A stretch of 64,000 nucleotides of DNA from JAGNXB01 sp942490895 (GTDB lineage Bacteria > Bacteroidota > Bacteroidia > Chitinophagales > Saprospiraceae). The position numbers and the translations under genes are program-made. Each line of letters starts with the position of its first letter. The first letter of the stretch is position 1. The stretch lies in contig CALNZC010000066.1 of the NCBI GenBank assembly GCA_942490895.1, forward strand, positions 1 through 64,000. The letters run 5' to 3'. Shown here in pieces: positions 1 to 7,722 of this stretch. A model generated the notes under the pieces. The model had not been told where the DNA came from. It made no database searches and saw only the letters and a list, made by a program, of their open reading frames with translations.

Positions 1-1
1 T

Positions 2-328
2 TTAAGCAAAAATTGTTTAAGTGCACTGGATACCTTTGCCAGGGAGTATGAGCTGTCAAGGGATGTCCTTGTAGAGTTTTCCATAAAACAATTACATCCG
101 GTAATTACTCAGGAAAAAGAGCGGCATAAAAACCGCAAAACACTGTTAGATGAAATGGAAAGCTTCCGCAAACTGGGCACTCAACTCATGGACAAGGCCA
201 GATATCTTGTTGGTGAGGATGACGATGTTTTCCAAAATCTTGATTATGTTTTCAACCTGTATGATAAACACACGAACGATCTTAAAACCACTATTGAAAA
301 GGGGGAATGTGTGGAGGAATTCCAATAA
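2..328 (+). CDS. C-terminal end of an unrecognised protein (5' cut by window edge)
   Basis: The frame is open from the first bases to a TAA, giving about 108 residues with no start in the window. The fragment is polar and helical-looking, rich in Glu, Lys and Asp, with no motif I recognise and no membrane segment. It sits 106 bases upstream of a DnaJ-like gene on the same strand, so the two may be co-transcribed. The intergenic stretch holds nothing clear except the Shine-Dalgarno of the next gene. Like that gene, this segment is more AT-rich in feel than the Bacteroidota genes to the right and probably has a different origin. Function unknown. Confidence 0.5.
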   Translation, partial: LSKNCLSALDTFAREYELSRDVLVEFSIKQLHPVITQEKERHKNRKTLLDEMESFRKLGTQLMDKARYLVGEDDDVFQNLDYVFNLYDKHTNDLKTTIEKGECVEEFQ

Positions 329-421
329 CATCAGTTAGTTGAAAAAATTAAGAGTTTAACTTTTCAAGAGATTCATCATACAAAATGAATCTTGATATTG
401 TTCAATTGAAGAATTTTTATC

Positions 422-430
422 AGGGGGTGA
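422..430 (+). promoter_or_regulatory. Strong Shine-Dalgarno before the DnaJ-like gene
   Basis: AGGGGGTGA lies 4 bases before the ATG at 435 and is complementary to the anti-Shine-Dalgarno of 16S rRNA. Bacteroidota genes usually lack such sites, and no other start inspected in this window has one this strong. It fixes the DnaJ start and supports a non-Bacteroidota origin for the left edge. Confidence 0.6.
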
Positions 431-434
431 TATT

Positions 435-980
435 ATGCCCAAGGACTATTACCTTGTTTTAGGAATTACTTCAGAGGCGACACTGGATGATGTCAAAGAC
501 GCATACCGAAGACTTGTCAAAGAGTACCATCCGGATCACTACGGGAAAAGCTATTCTCCGTTTCTTGCCATCCAGGAGGCATACTCTGTTCTCTCAGACC
601 CGATTAGAAGGCAGACCCATGACATTGAGGTCTTGAAGCAAAAAAAAAAGTTGAAGCCCCGGTATGGGGAAAACATAAGATTTGGCCGTAAGGGCCATGT
701 TGAACCGCTGATACCTGAACGTGAAAAACCGATGGATCTGGGAACGGCAAGCCTTGCAAGGTCTTTTCATTCTTATGGGCCGTCATTTGATGAATTGTTT
801 GACAGAATATTCAGCAATTTCAGGCAGACCTCTCGACCTAAAAGTGAACACAGAGAGAATCTCAACATTGTTATAACATTAACACCGGAACAGGCGTTTC
901 GTGGTGGACAGATTCAGGTTGCATTCATGCCTACCAAGAGGCGTTCGGGCCGATTGACGATCCCCTCGAACTTCAGGTGA
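435..980 (+). pseudogene. DnaJ-like co-chaperone, truncated at a junction
   Basis: Residues 1-65 form a J domain with the HPD motif (in YHPDH), which stimulates DnaK ATPase. About 80 linker residues follow. The segment LTPEQAFRGGQIQV near residue 150 looks like the start of a DnaJ C-terminal substrate-binding domain. After about residue 165 the family pattern stops and a short unrelated tail runs to a chance TGA at 978-980. At that same place, in another frame, a Bacteroidota HHH protein begins mid-domain. The true gene therefore continued elsewhere and this is a 5' fragment. The start is fixed by a strong Shine-Dalgarno. My impression is of a deltaproteobacterial-type protein, which I cannot verify. 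Confidence 0.6.
925..935. other. Abrupt sequence junction between foreign-looking and Bacteroidota DNA
   Basis: Left of here the DnaJ-like frame is coherent. From about 929 rightward a different frame encodes the inside of a helix-hairpin-helix domain with no start codon of its own. Two unrelated genes are each cut within a domain at one point, and no target-site repeat or transposon end is visible. A chimeric assembly join is the simplest reading; a deletion or integration junction is the alternative. Confidence 0.6.
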
Positions 981-2740
981 TCCCCCATTTTGATCCGGCG
1001 ACAGTCCGACGCATGATGCCATTTGTCCGCACCACAAGGAGTTCGAAGAAGCCCTGCTCCATCGCTCTCATCTCTGGCAAACAGGCAAACGAGAAATCAC
1101 CTTGCGCGCAGAACGATTTATTGAACCCAAACGCGGTTACCAGGAATCTGCTGATGGGGCTCCACCATCTTATGAAGGAGATGCAACCCGTTTCCTGGGA
1201 AGAGTCCGTTATTACTCTGGAAACCGGGTGTCATATGGTGTGACCTTCGAGAAAGATGCCGGAGAGGCCATGTTTGCGAAAAGTAATCCACATGGTTTTG
1301 ACTTCGTTTCGGGTCACCTCTTCCTGAAAAAACCATGGAAACATTGCGAACAACTTGCGCTTGGTGATTTTGGGGTCAACTGGGGGCAAGGACTCCTACT
1401 CAGTACTGGATTCAATTCAGGCAAATCGGCTTCTGTTGCCCTGATCAAACGAACAGGCCGGTCCCTCTTCCCTCAGAGTGGGTGGCAGGAAAGCAGATTT
1501 TTCTAGAGGTGCGGCTATGGAATGGAAGTTATCTGAACGGATCAAGATGATGGGATTCTTCTCCATCCGTAACCGTGATGGGAACTCCATTCTGATCGAC
1601 AGTACCGACGGTGAAATCCCACTTCTTGTCTCCTCGATCCAACAATCCGGCTTACACCGCACAGCCTCTGAGATCGAAGATGAGGGCATCTTCCATGAAA
1701 CGGGAGGTGGGGGCAGAATCACCTATCGCTCCCCTGCGCTCCAGATCAGTGTCAACGGATGTCTCTTTGCTTACAATCCTCCCTATCAGGCTGGTCAGGC
1801 CCCCTACAATCAAGTCCGCTTCTCTGGCGATGAGCTCAAAGCGGCCAGTATCGACTTTTCGAGCAACCTCGCGGGTGGTCAACTGTTTGGCGAGATGGCC
1901 ATGAGTGGAAACGGCGGATGGGCTGCCACTTCCGGATGGATGTTCAGCCCTGACAAGCGACTTCAAGTAGCTATTCTTGGCAGGACCTTCACACGTGATT
2001 ACTGGAGCCTGTGGTCTGCCCCTTTTGCCGAGTCCACCCTACCGAATAATGAATCCGGCATATATGCCGGAGTTGAATTCAAGCCAGCCTATGGATGGAA
2101 GATCTCCGGCTTCGTAGACCTTTGGTCACACCCCTGGCTCACCTTCCAGAGTGACTCACCCATAAAAGGTCGTGAACAACTGTTGCGCCTGAGCTACGAA
2201 AAACGACGACAATGGTCCGTCTATCTGCAATACAGGCGAAAAGGAAGATCCGTCAACCAGTCAGGGGACACGCCCAGCGTTTCTGACCAGGTCCCCACCT
2301 ATCGTCAACAACTGCGAATGCAGTGGCAATATGATGTCAATCGGGTAATGAGTTTTCGCACTCGACTGGAATGGACGAATGCCGATGCCGGAAAAGGAAA
2401 GGAGGATGGTTTTCTGATCGCTCAGGACTTCCTGTATAAACCGATCGGCAGTCGCGTGAGCGGCACTATGCGATTCGCCTTGTTTCATTCTGACGGTTAT
2501 GCCAGCCGGATGTATATGTATGAAAATGACCTGCTGTACGCATTTTCATTGAGGCCTTATTATAACCACGGCCAGCGATTCTATATCAATCTTCGCTATA
2601 AGCCTTGGAATCCACTCACCCTGGAAGCCCGATACGAAATCTACCGTCTGTTCAACCAGGAGACCATCGGCAGTGGACTGGAAGAGATCCAGGGCCCTCT
2701 GCGCACCGGAGTCAAAGTTCAGGTGCGGTACCTATTTTAG
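929..2740 (+). pseudogene. Helix-hairpin-helix (ComEA-type) protein with beta-barrel-like C-terminus; 5' truncated, two frameshifts
   Basis: Three frames join into one Bacteroidota-type protein. Residues from 929 match the second half of an HHH DNA-binding motif (YQEAFGPI, then LELQVIPHFDPATVRR). Near 1030 the reading passes to the frame giving HKEFEEALLHRSHLW, which continues to about 1500. The T5 run at 1498-1502 then forces a shift into the frame that ends at 2740; removing one T restores continuity. The last ~400 residues alternate aromatic and polar residues and end in an outer-membrane-like RTGVKVQVRYLF. Such proteins normally have a signal peptide and several HHH units, which are missing here. 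Role unknown; possibly outer-membrane DNA handling. The stop overlaps the convergent DUF1343 gene by 9 bases. Confidence 0.7.
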
Positions 2741-3967
2741 ATCAGGGTACAACAGATACTTTTCACGAATATTTCGGAACTGGCTCAAATCTGATTGCCA
2801 GGTGGCCCGAATACCCTCTTCATCATACCCCGCTTCAATCTGTTTTTGAAGCATATCCCCTCCTGACACTTTTTCGATATATCGGGAGGACAGAAAGAAG
2901 TCAGAATGATTGGGCAGGGACCAATAGGCCTTTAACAAGTAGTCCAGGTTAATCCTACCCGCATCAAATAGGGTACGAGGTGAAACGCCTGTCAGATCCC
3001 ATCCCCGACACTGGCGATTCTGTTGGGGCGGATAGGTTGACTCTGGCCGGGACACTGGCATAAAGTAGGTGTCCCCAGATGTGCAATCCGGGTGGCCGAT
3101 CAACTGAAAGGGATCATCCGTCCCTCTTCCAATACTGTAGGAGGTGCCTTCAAAAAAACATAGCGAAGGGTACAGATAGATCGATCGCAAATTGGGTAAA
3201 TTCGGAGATGGCCTATCCTGAAGTTCATGTAACTCGTACCGATCATAATTCGTCAGGGAGACAACAGTCAGATCACACTGAACACCATTGGCCAACCAGC
3301 CCTCTCCATTGATCATCTGGGCATATTCGCCAATGGTCATTCCGTAGACCAAGGGAACCGGATGCATCCCGACAAATGAACGGAAAGTGGTATCCAGCGA
3401 TGGGCCGTCTATATAATGTCCATTCGGATTTGGCCTATCCAAGACCAGGACAGGAATTCCCTTTTCCGCAGCGGCTTCCATAATATAATGAAGCGTTGAG
3501 AGATAGGTATAACAACGCACACCGACATCCTGGATGTCAAAGACCATCAGGTCTAACCCTTCCAGATCTTCAGGCAGTGGCTTTTTTCGCTTTCCATGGA
3601 GGGAAACCACCTCCAATCCTGTCACTGCATCCTGCTTATTTCCAAAAAACTGTCCGTCAGGCAAATCGCCCCTGAATCCGTGTTCGGGTGCAAACATGCG
3701 CGTGGGGCGCAAATCAGCACGAATCAGCGTATCGACCAGGTGTGTAAAACCGATCGTTGAGGTATGATTGCACACCAGGCCAAATGATTGATCTCGCAGT
3801 AATGGAAAGTAGACATCTGTCTGCCAGGCTCCTGGATGCATTGATGCCAAAACTGTTGGTGTTGGAGCTGCGGCAGGAGGCACATGCGTCTGGCAGGAGG
3901 AACACATCAACATGTAAAACCAACCTGGCAGAAAGAAGAGAACCTGGAGAGAATGAATCATTCGCAT
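2732..3967 (-). CDS. DUF1343 family protein, NamZ-type exo-beta-N-acetylmuramidase
   Basis: The family (NamZ in Bacillus) removes MurNAc from the non-reducing end of peptidoglycan fragments. Family blocks are clear: APEHGFRG, LMVFDIQDVGVRCYTYL, LDRPNPNG, EGTSYSIGRGTDDPFQ and a Lys/Tyr-rich C-terminus. The protein has about 411 residues, typical for the family. The N-terminus carries a hydrophobic stretch followed by a Cys pair (MLMCSSC), so it is probably an exported lipoprotein, though the lipobox is imperfect. I chose the ATG at 3967; 3961 is also possible, and an upstream codon at 3994 would overlap the divergent exonuclease gene. Only 14 bases separate it from that gene's ATG. It converges with the HHH gene. 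Confidence 0.85.
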   Translation of the reverse strand: MRMIHSLQVLFFLPGWFYMLMCSSCQTHVPPAAAPTPTVLASMHPGAWQTDVYFPLLRDQSFGLVCNHTSTIGFTHLVDTLIRADLRPTRMFAPEHGFRGDLPDGQFFGNKQDAVTGLEVVSLHGKRKKPLPEDLEGLDLMVFDIQDVGVRCYTYLSTLHYIMEAAAEKGIPVLVLDRPNPNGHYIDGPSLDTTFRSFVGMHPVPLVYGMTIGEYAQMINGEGWLANGVQCDLTVVSLTNYDRYELHELQDRPSPNLPNLRSIYLYPSLCFFEGTSYSIGRGTDDPFQLIGHPDCTSGDTYFMPVSRPESTYPPQQNRQCRGWDLTGVSPRTLFDAGRINLDYLLKAYWSLPNHSDFFLSSRYIEKVSGGDMLQKQIEAGYDEEGIRATWQSDLSQFRNIREKYLLYPDLK

Positions 3968-3981
3968 TATTTTGGGCAAAT

Positions 3982-5388
3982 ATGAGCCGGACAACTCCCC
4001 TTCGTTATGCGGTCGTCGACCTGGAAACTACAGGGGGGCGGCCTGATCGTGACAAAATTACCGAAATCGCCATTGTCATCCACAATGGGCAGGAAGTCAT
4101 TGAAACCTTTTCCTCCCTGATCAACCCTGGTGTATCCATCCCACCCATGATCACCCGGATCACCGGGATCAGTCAGGAGATGGTCGACGAGGCCCCACCC
4201 TTTTATGAAGTTGCCCGTCAAGTCGCTCTGTTAACGGAACATACTGTCTTTGTCGCACATAACGTTCGATTTGACTACCAGTTCCTGAGAGAAGCGTTTT
4301 CAGACCTCGGATTCACTTTCACCAGACCCCACCTTTGCACGGTCAAAATGACCCGCAAGGCCTTTCCCGGACTGCCCTCCTACAGTCTGGGCAATTTGAT
4401 CCGGCATTTTGGCATCACCGTGCAGTCCAGGCATAGAGCCCTGGATGATGCATTGGCCACTTCACGGTTATTGGAAATGATCCTTGAAAAGGAGAATCAT
4501 ATCGGACCTCAAGGGATCACCGAGATGACCCGCGACCAAAAACCCCCGGCACATCTGCCCCAGGACCTGTACGATCAGGTTCCTGAAGCCTGCGGCATTT
4601 ACTATTTCTATAATCAGGTGCATGAGGTCATCTATGTGGGAAAAAGCAAGCATATCCGGCGGCGGCTAAAGGAGCATTTGCAATCGATCACCCAAAAAGC
4701 AGCTCGGTTGGACCGGGAAATTGCCAGCATTGATTGGGTGATTACGGGAAGTGAACTATATGCAGCACTCCTGGAATCGTATGAGATCCGGCGCTTAATG
4801 CCTGCAATAAACAAGGCCCAACGAAATCGGCATTTTCCAGCCGCCATCTATCTGGAAACCACCACCAGTGGATACAATCGATTGCGTGTGGGCACAAGGA
4901 AGGATATCGTGGAGCCCGTCAATGTCTATACTTCTTCTCGCGCAGCTCGTTCTATTCTGGAATCACGGGTTGATCAATTTTCATTATGCTGGCACCTCAC
5001 TCTGGAGCACAAGCCTGGCAAACCTTGTTACAAACATCATCTTGGAAGCTGCCTTGGCGCCTGCGTACAGCAAGAGGCCGCTGAAGATTACAATTCGCGC
5101 ACAGCGTTGGCAGCCGCTTCACTTGGCCATGAATTGGAAGGGAGTTTTATCCTGGTGGATTCAGGCCCAAATGAAGAGGCGTATGCATGCATCCTGGTTG
5201 AAAATGGGACCTTTCAAGCCATGGGCATCGTCGACAAGGGCCACCCACTGACTTACTCAGAGATTGCAGAACAACTAACACCATACCCGGATCATCCGGA
5301 GATCAGGCGGTTGATCCGACAATACATGGTCAAGAAGCATATGAAGAGAATACCCCGGCCAGAAGATCAGGCAGATGGGATCAATTGA
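3982..5388 (+). CDS. DEDDh exonuclease fused to a GIY-YIG (UvrC-like) nuclease domain
   Basis: 468 residues. Residues ~5-170 are a DnaQ-like 3'-5' exonuclease: DLETTGG (DxE), HNVRFDYQF, and SRHRALDDALAT, which supplies the late His and Asp of DEDDh. Residues ~200-280 are a GIY-YIG domain (CGIYYFYN, VIYVGKSKHIRRRLKEHL), the nick-making domain of UvrC and Cho. A UvrC-like C-terminal region follows with a Cys cluster (KPCYKHHLGSCLGAC). This exonuclease-GIY-YIG arrangement is known in bacteria and suggests DNA repair. I started at the ATG at 3982, right before DLETTGG; the frame is open further upstream but overlaps the divergent gene. The end overlaps convergent pyrF by 22 bases. Confidence 0.88.
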   Translation: MSRTTPLRYAVVDLETTGGRPDRDKITEIAIVIHNGQEVIETFSSLINPGVSIPPMITRITGISQEMVDEAPPFYEVARQVALLTEHTVFVAHNVRFDYQFLREAFSDLGFTFTRPHLCTVKMTRKAFPGLPSYSLGNLIRHFGITVQSRHRALDDALATSRLLEMILEKENHIGPQGITEMTRDQKPPAHLPQDLYDQVPEACGIYYFYNQVHEVIYVGKSKHIRRRLKEHLQSITQKAARLDREIASIDWVITGSELYAALLESYEIRRLMPAINKAQRNRHFPAAIYLETTTSGYNRLRVGTRKDIVEPVNVYTSSRAARSILESRVDQFSLCWHLTLEHKPGKPCYKHHLGSCLGACVQQEAAEDYNSRTALAAASLGHELEGSFILVDSGPNEEAYACILVENGTFQAMGIVDKGHPLTYSEIAEQLTPYPDHPEIRRLIRQYMVKKHMKRIPRPEDQADGIN

Positions 5389-6215
5389 GCCTTTACAAGA
5401 AGTTCAGCCATTTCAGATTGATACTGCCGAGCCATATTGGCCGACTCATGGGCGTAATCTTCCTGAGCGGAGGCATAGAGAATGGCTCGTGACACATTGG
5501 CCAGAATTCCACAATGATCATTGAATCCCTGGTCAGCGACTTCCCGGAGACTTCCCTGTTGAGCTCCAAATCCGGGGACTAATAAAAAATGGTCCGGTGC
5601 AATTTCACGGACACGTCTGAAATCATGGGGGTGGGTCCCACCCACCACAAACATCAGATGGTCAGCATCACTGGCAGCCAAACAAGTCGACATCACTCGT
5701 TCCCATAATACAGAACCGTCTTCCAGGGTCAGGCGCTGATAATCCTGACTGCCCGGATTGGATGTCAACGCCAATGCGATCGTCCATTTGTCTGGATAGG
5801 CCATAAATGGAGTCAGTGACTCAACGCCCATGTAGGGTGATACAGTAATCGCATCACATTTCATTTCATCAAAAACGGCCTTGGCATAAGCTTTTGCAGT
5901 GTTGCCAATATCTCCGCGTTTTGCATCTCCGATGATCAATTTATCGCCTGGGATGGATTGAATGGTTTGTTGGAGGACAACTGCTCCTTCAGGGCCGAGC
6001 GCTTCAAAAAAAGCAAAATTGGGCTTGTACGCCACGCAGTAAGGCGCAGTGGCATCAATGATTGCGCGCAGGAATGTTAATACACCCTCATTCGTCCGAG
6101 GCACTCCAAGGGGTAAACGGTCCATATCCGGATCAAGGCCAACACACAAGAATGATCGGTTGGCCTGAATGGCTTGGAAGAGTTTCGCTCGCTGCCCTGA
6201 AATCACCATATTCAT
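5367..6215 (-). CDS. pyrF: Orotidine 5'-phosphate decarboxylase
   Basis: Converts OMP to UMP, the last step of de novo UMP synthesis, in the cytoplasm. 282 residues, matching the longer subfamily 2 of PyrF. Visible signatures are LCVGLDPD at the N-terminus, YKPNFAFFE, the catalytic DAKRGDIGNT block (Lys/Asp charge network), TVSPYMG and the phosphate-binding LVPGFGAQ near the C-terminus. The start ATG overlaps the stop of the upstream NifU-like gene as ATGA, so the two are probably translationally coupled. pyrB and pyrR lie 32 kb away in this window. Confidence 0.95.
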   Translation of the reverse strand: MNMVISGQRAKLFQAIQANRSFLCVGLDPDMDRLPLGVPRTNEGVLTFLRAIIDATAPYCVAYKPNFAFFEALGPEGAVVLQQTIQSIPGDKLIIGDAKRGDIGNTAKAYAKAVFDEMKCDAITVSPYMGVESLTPFMAYPDKWTIALALTSNPGSQDYQRLTLEDGSVLWERVMSTCLAASDADHLMFVVGGTHPHDFRRVREIAPDHFLLVPGFGAQQGSLREVADQGFNDHCGILANVSRAILYASAQEDYAHESANMARQYQSEMAELLVKAQLIPSA

Positions 6216-6472
6216 CGAGTCATTCCATTTATGGCAACAACGCTAGTGATCTCGGGCACTTTCGCCCTGACGGCCTGTTCGACACCGGCACGCATCGTCA
6301 TCACCGACATGTTACAGGATTCGCAGGTACCCAGCCATTTGATACGCAGCACATTTTGATCGGTGATCTCAACGATTTCAATATTCCCGCCATCACCCTG
6401 CAGGTGCGGCCGGATATCATCCAGAGCTTCATCAATACGTTGCCAAAGAGATTGGTCTACCATTTCAGTCAT
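6212..6472 (-). CDS. NifU-like Fe-S cluster scaffold/carrier (NFU domain)
   Basis: 86 residues comprising a single NFU domain, which holds a labile Fe-S cluster for transfer to client proteins. The family core is visible: RPHLQGDGGNIEIV and the CESC cluster-binding motif at residues 50-53. I start at the ATG at 6472 (6463 is possible), because the longer frame to 6595 runs into the mrp gene and adds non-family residues. It lies between mrp and pyrF, and its stop overlaps the pyrF start (ATGA). Pairing with the Mrp carrier supports a joint role in Fe-S delivery. Confidence 0.9.
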   Translation of the reverse strand: MTEMVDQSLWQRIDEALDDIRPHLQGDGGNIEIVEITDQNVLRIKWLGTCESCNMSVMTMRAGVEQAVRAKVPEITSVVAINGMTR

Positions 6473-6515
6473 GCGCTGTCCATTCGATATTGGAACAATA
6501 ATACAGGAAAAAGGA

Positions 6516-7613
6516 TCAAGTTTGGATTTGGACCCGATTGGTCGGTTGGGCCATCTCGTTTCGCAAAGCCACCTGTTTGGCGGTTTCTTCGGCAATCTTC
6601 AGGAAATAGGGCCTCGCGGGTGAATCTGCATCCAGGACTGCAGGCTTACCTGCATCTCCAGATTCACGAATCCCCTGGATCAAGGGCAATTGTCCTAACA
6701 GCACCGTTTCTGCCTTTTTTGCCAGTTTTTCGCCTCCACCCTCTCCAAAAAGGAAGTATTTGTTGTCGGGCAATTCTGCAGGCGTGAACCAGGACATGTT
6801 TTCGACAACTCCCAGAATGGGGACCTGCACATTCGGCAAGAGAAACATATTCATTGCTTTGATCGCATCTGCCAGAGCCACTTCTTGAGGCGTGGTCACC
6901 ATAATGGCCCCGGTCACAGATACGGTCTGAACCAGCGTCAACTGAACATCTCCTGTTCCTGGAGGCAGATCTACAATCAAGTAATCCAACTCGGGCCAGT
7001 TACACTCCAGAAAAAACTGTTTGATGATCCCGGCCAGTCGAGGTCCTCTTAAGACAACAGCTTGTTCAGGATCAACAACATTCCCAATAGAGATGACTGG
7101 CACCCCGTACGCTTCCAGGGGTATGATCCGTGGAGACCCGTAAAGTTCTTCTACCCGTGGCCGTTGACCTTGCAGGTGCAGCATAGTCGGAAGAGATGGC
7201 CCGTAAACATCGGCATCGAGGAGCCCCACTTTCGCTCCGATTGCTTTAAGTCCCAGGGCCAGATTGACTGCAACTGTAGATTTTCCGACACCTCCCTTCC
7301 CGGAGGCAACGGCGATGATATTTTTGATCTGAGCCAGCGGGTTGACGTCAGGAGTCGGAACATCCCCACCAATTTGAACTACATGAATATGCACTTCAGC
7401 TCCAGGTAAATGTTCCTGCAAAAGACTTTGACATAAAAAGTTCAGGTCACTTTTATGCTGAGCATGTCCAGGTGTGATCCTCAGGGTGAAACGAATATTC
7501 GTTCCGTCCACTTTGAGCTCGTCCACCATCCGCATTTTCGTGATGGGTTGTCCGCTTTTAGGATCCGCTACGCGTTCCAGGATTCCCATCACTTGTTCTG
7601 TAGTCCATTCCAT
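6516..7613 (-). CDS. Mrp/ApbC/NBP35 family P-loop Fe-S cluster carrier
   Basis: 365 residues. The N-terminal ~90 residues are a DUF59/MIP18-like domain. The ParA-like ATPase follows, with a deviant Walker A (SGKGGVGKST, residues 104-113), LLDADVYGPS and DLPPGTGDVQ. Family members bind and pass on Fe-S clusters in an ATP-dependent way. I do not see the C-terminal CxxC present in many proteobacterial Mrps; the corresponding region reads ENMSWFTPAELPDNKY. The NifU-like gene follows 43 bases downstream on the same strand, fitting a small Fe-S transcription unit with pyrF. Confidence 0.93.
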   Translation of the reverse strand: MEWTTEQVMGILERVADPKSGQPITKMRMVDELKVDGTNIRFTLRITPGHAQHKSDLNFLCQSLLQEHLPGAEVHIHVVQIGGDVPTPDVNPLAQIKNIIAVASGKGGVGKSTVAVNLALGLKAIGAKVGLLDADVYGPSLPTMLHLQGQRPRVEELYGSPRIIPLEAYGVPVISIGNVVDPEQAVVLRGPRLAGIIKQFFLECNWPELDYLIVDLPPGTGDVQLTLVQTVSVTGAIMVTTPQEVALADAIKAMNMFLLPNVQVPILGVVENMSWFTPAELPDNKYFLFGEGGGEKLAKKAETVLLGQLPLIQGIRESGDAGKPAVLDADSPARPYFLKIAEETAKQVALRNEMAQPTNRVQIQT

Positions 7614-7707
7614 GGATGCAAAACAACAGCTTTTCGATCATGTTTACCAATATGAGCAAAGAAAATGATCTCTTCATCTCCTCTCTATTCCTGCAGCACA
7701 TTTTACC

Positions 7708-7715
7708 TACTTTTG
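7708..7715 (+). promoter_or_regulatory. Bacteroidota -7 promoter box for ribF
   Basis: TACTTTTG, an exact TAnnTTTG match. Only 7 bases separate it from the ribF ATG, so the transcript would be leaderless or nearly so. No clear -33 TTTG was found at the usual spacing. Confidence 0.55.
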
Positions 7716-7722
7716 CACCGCC

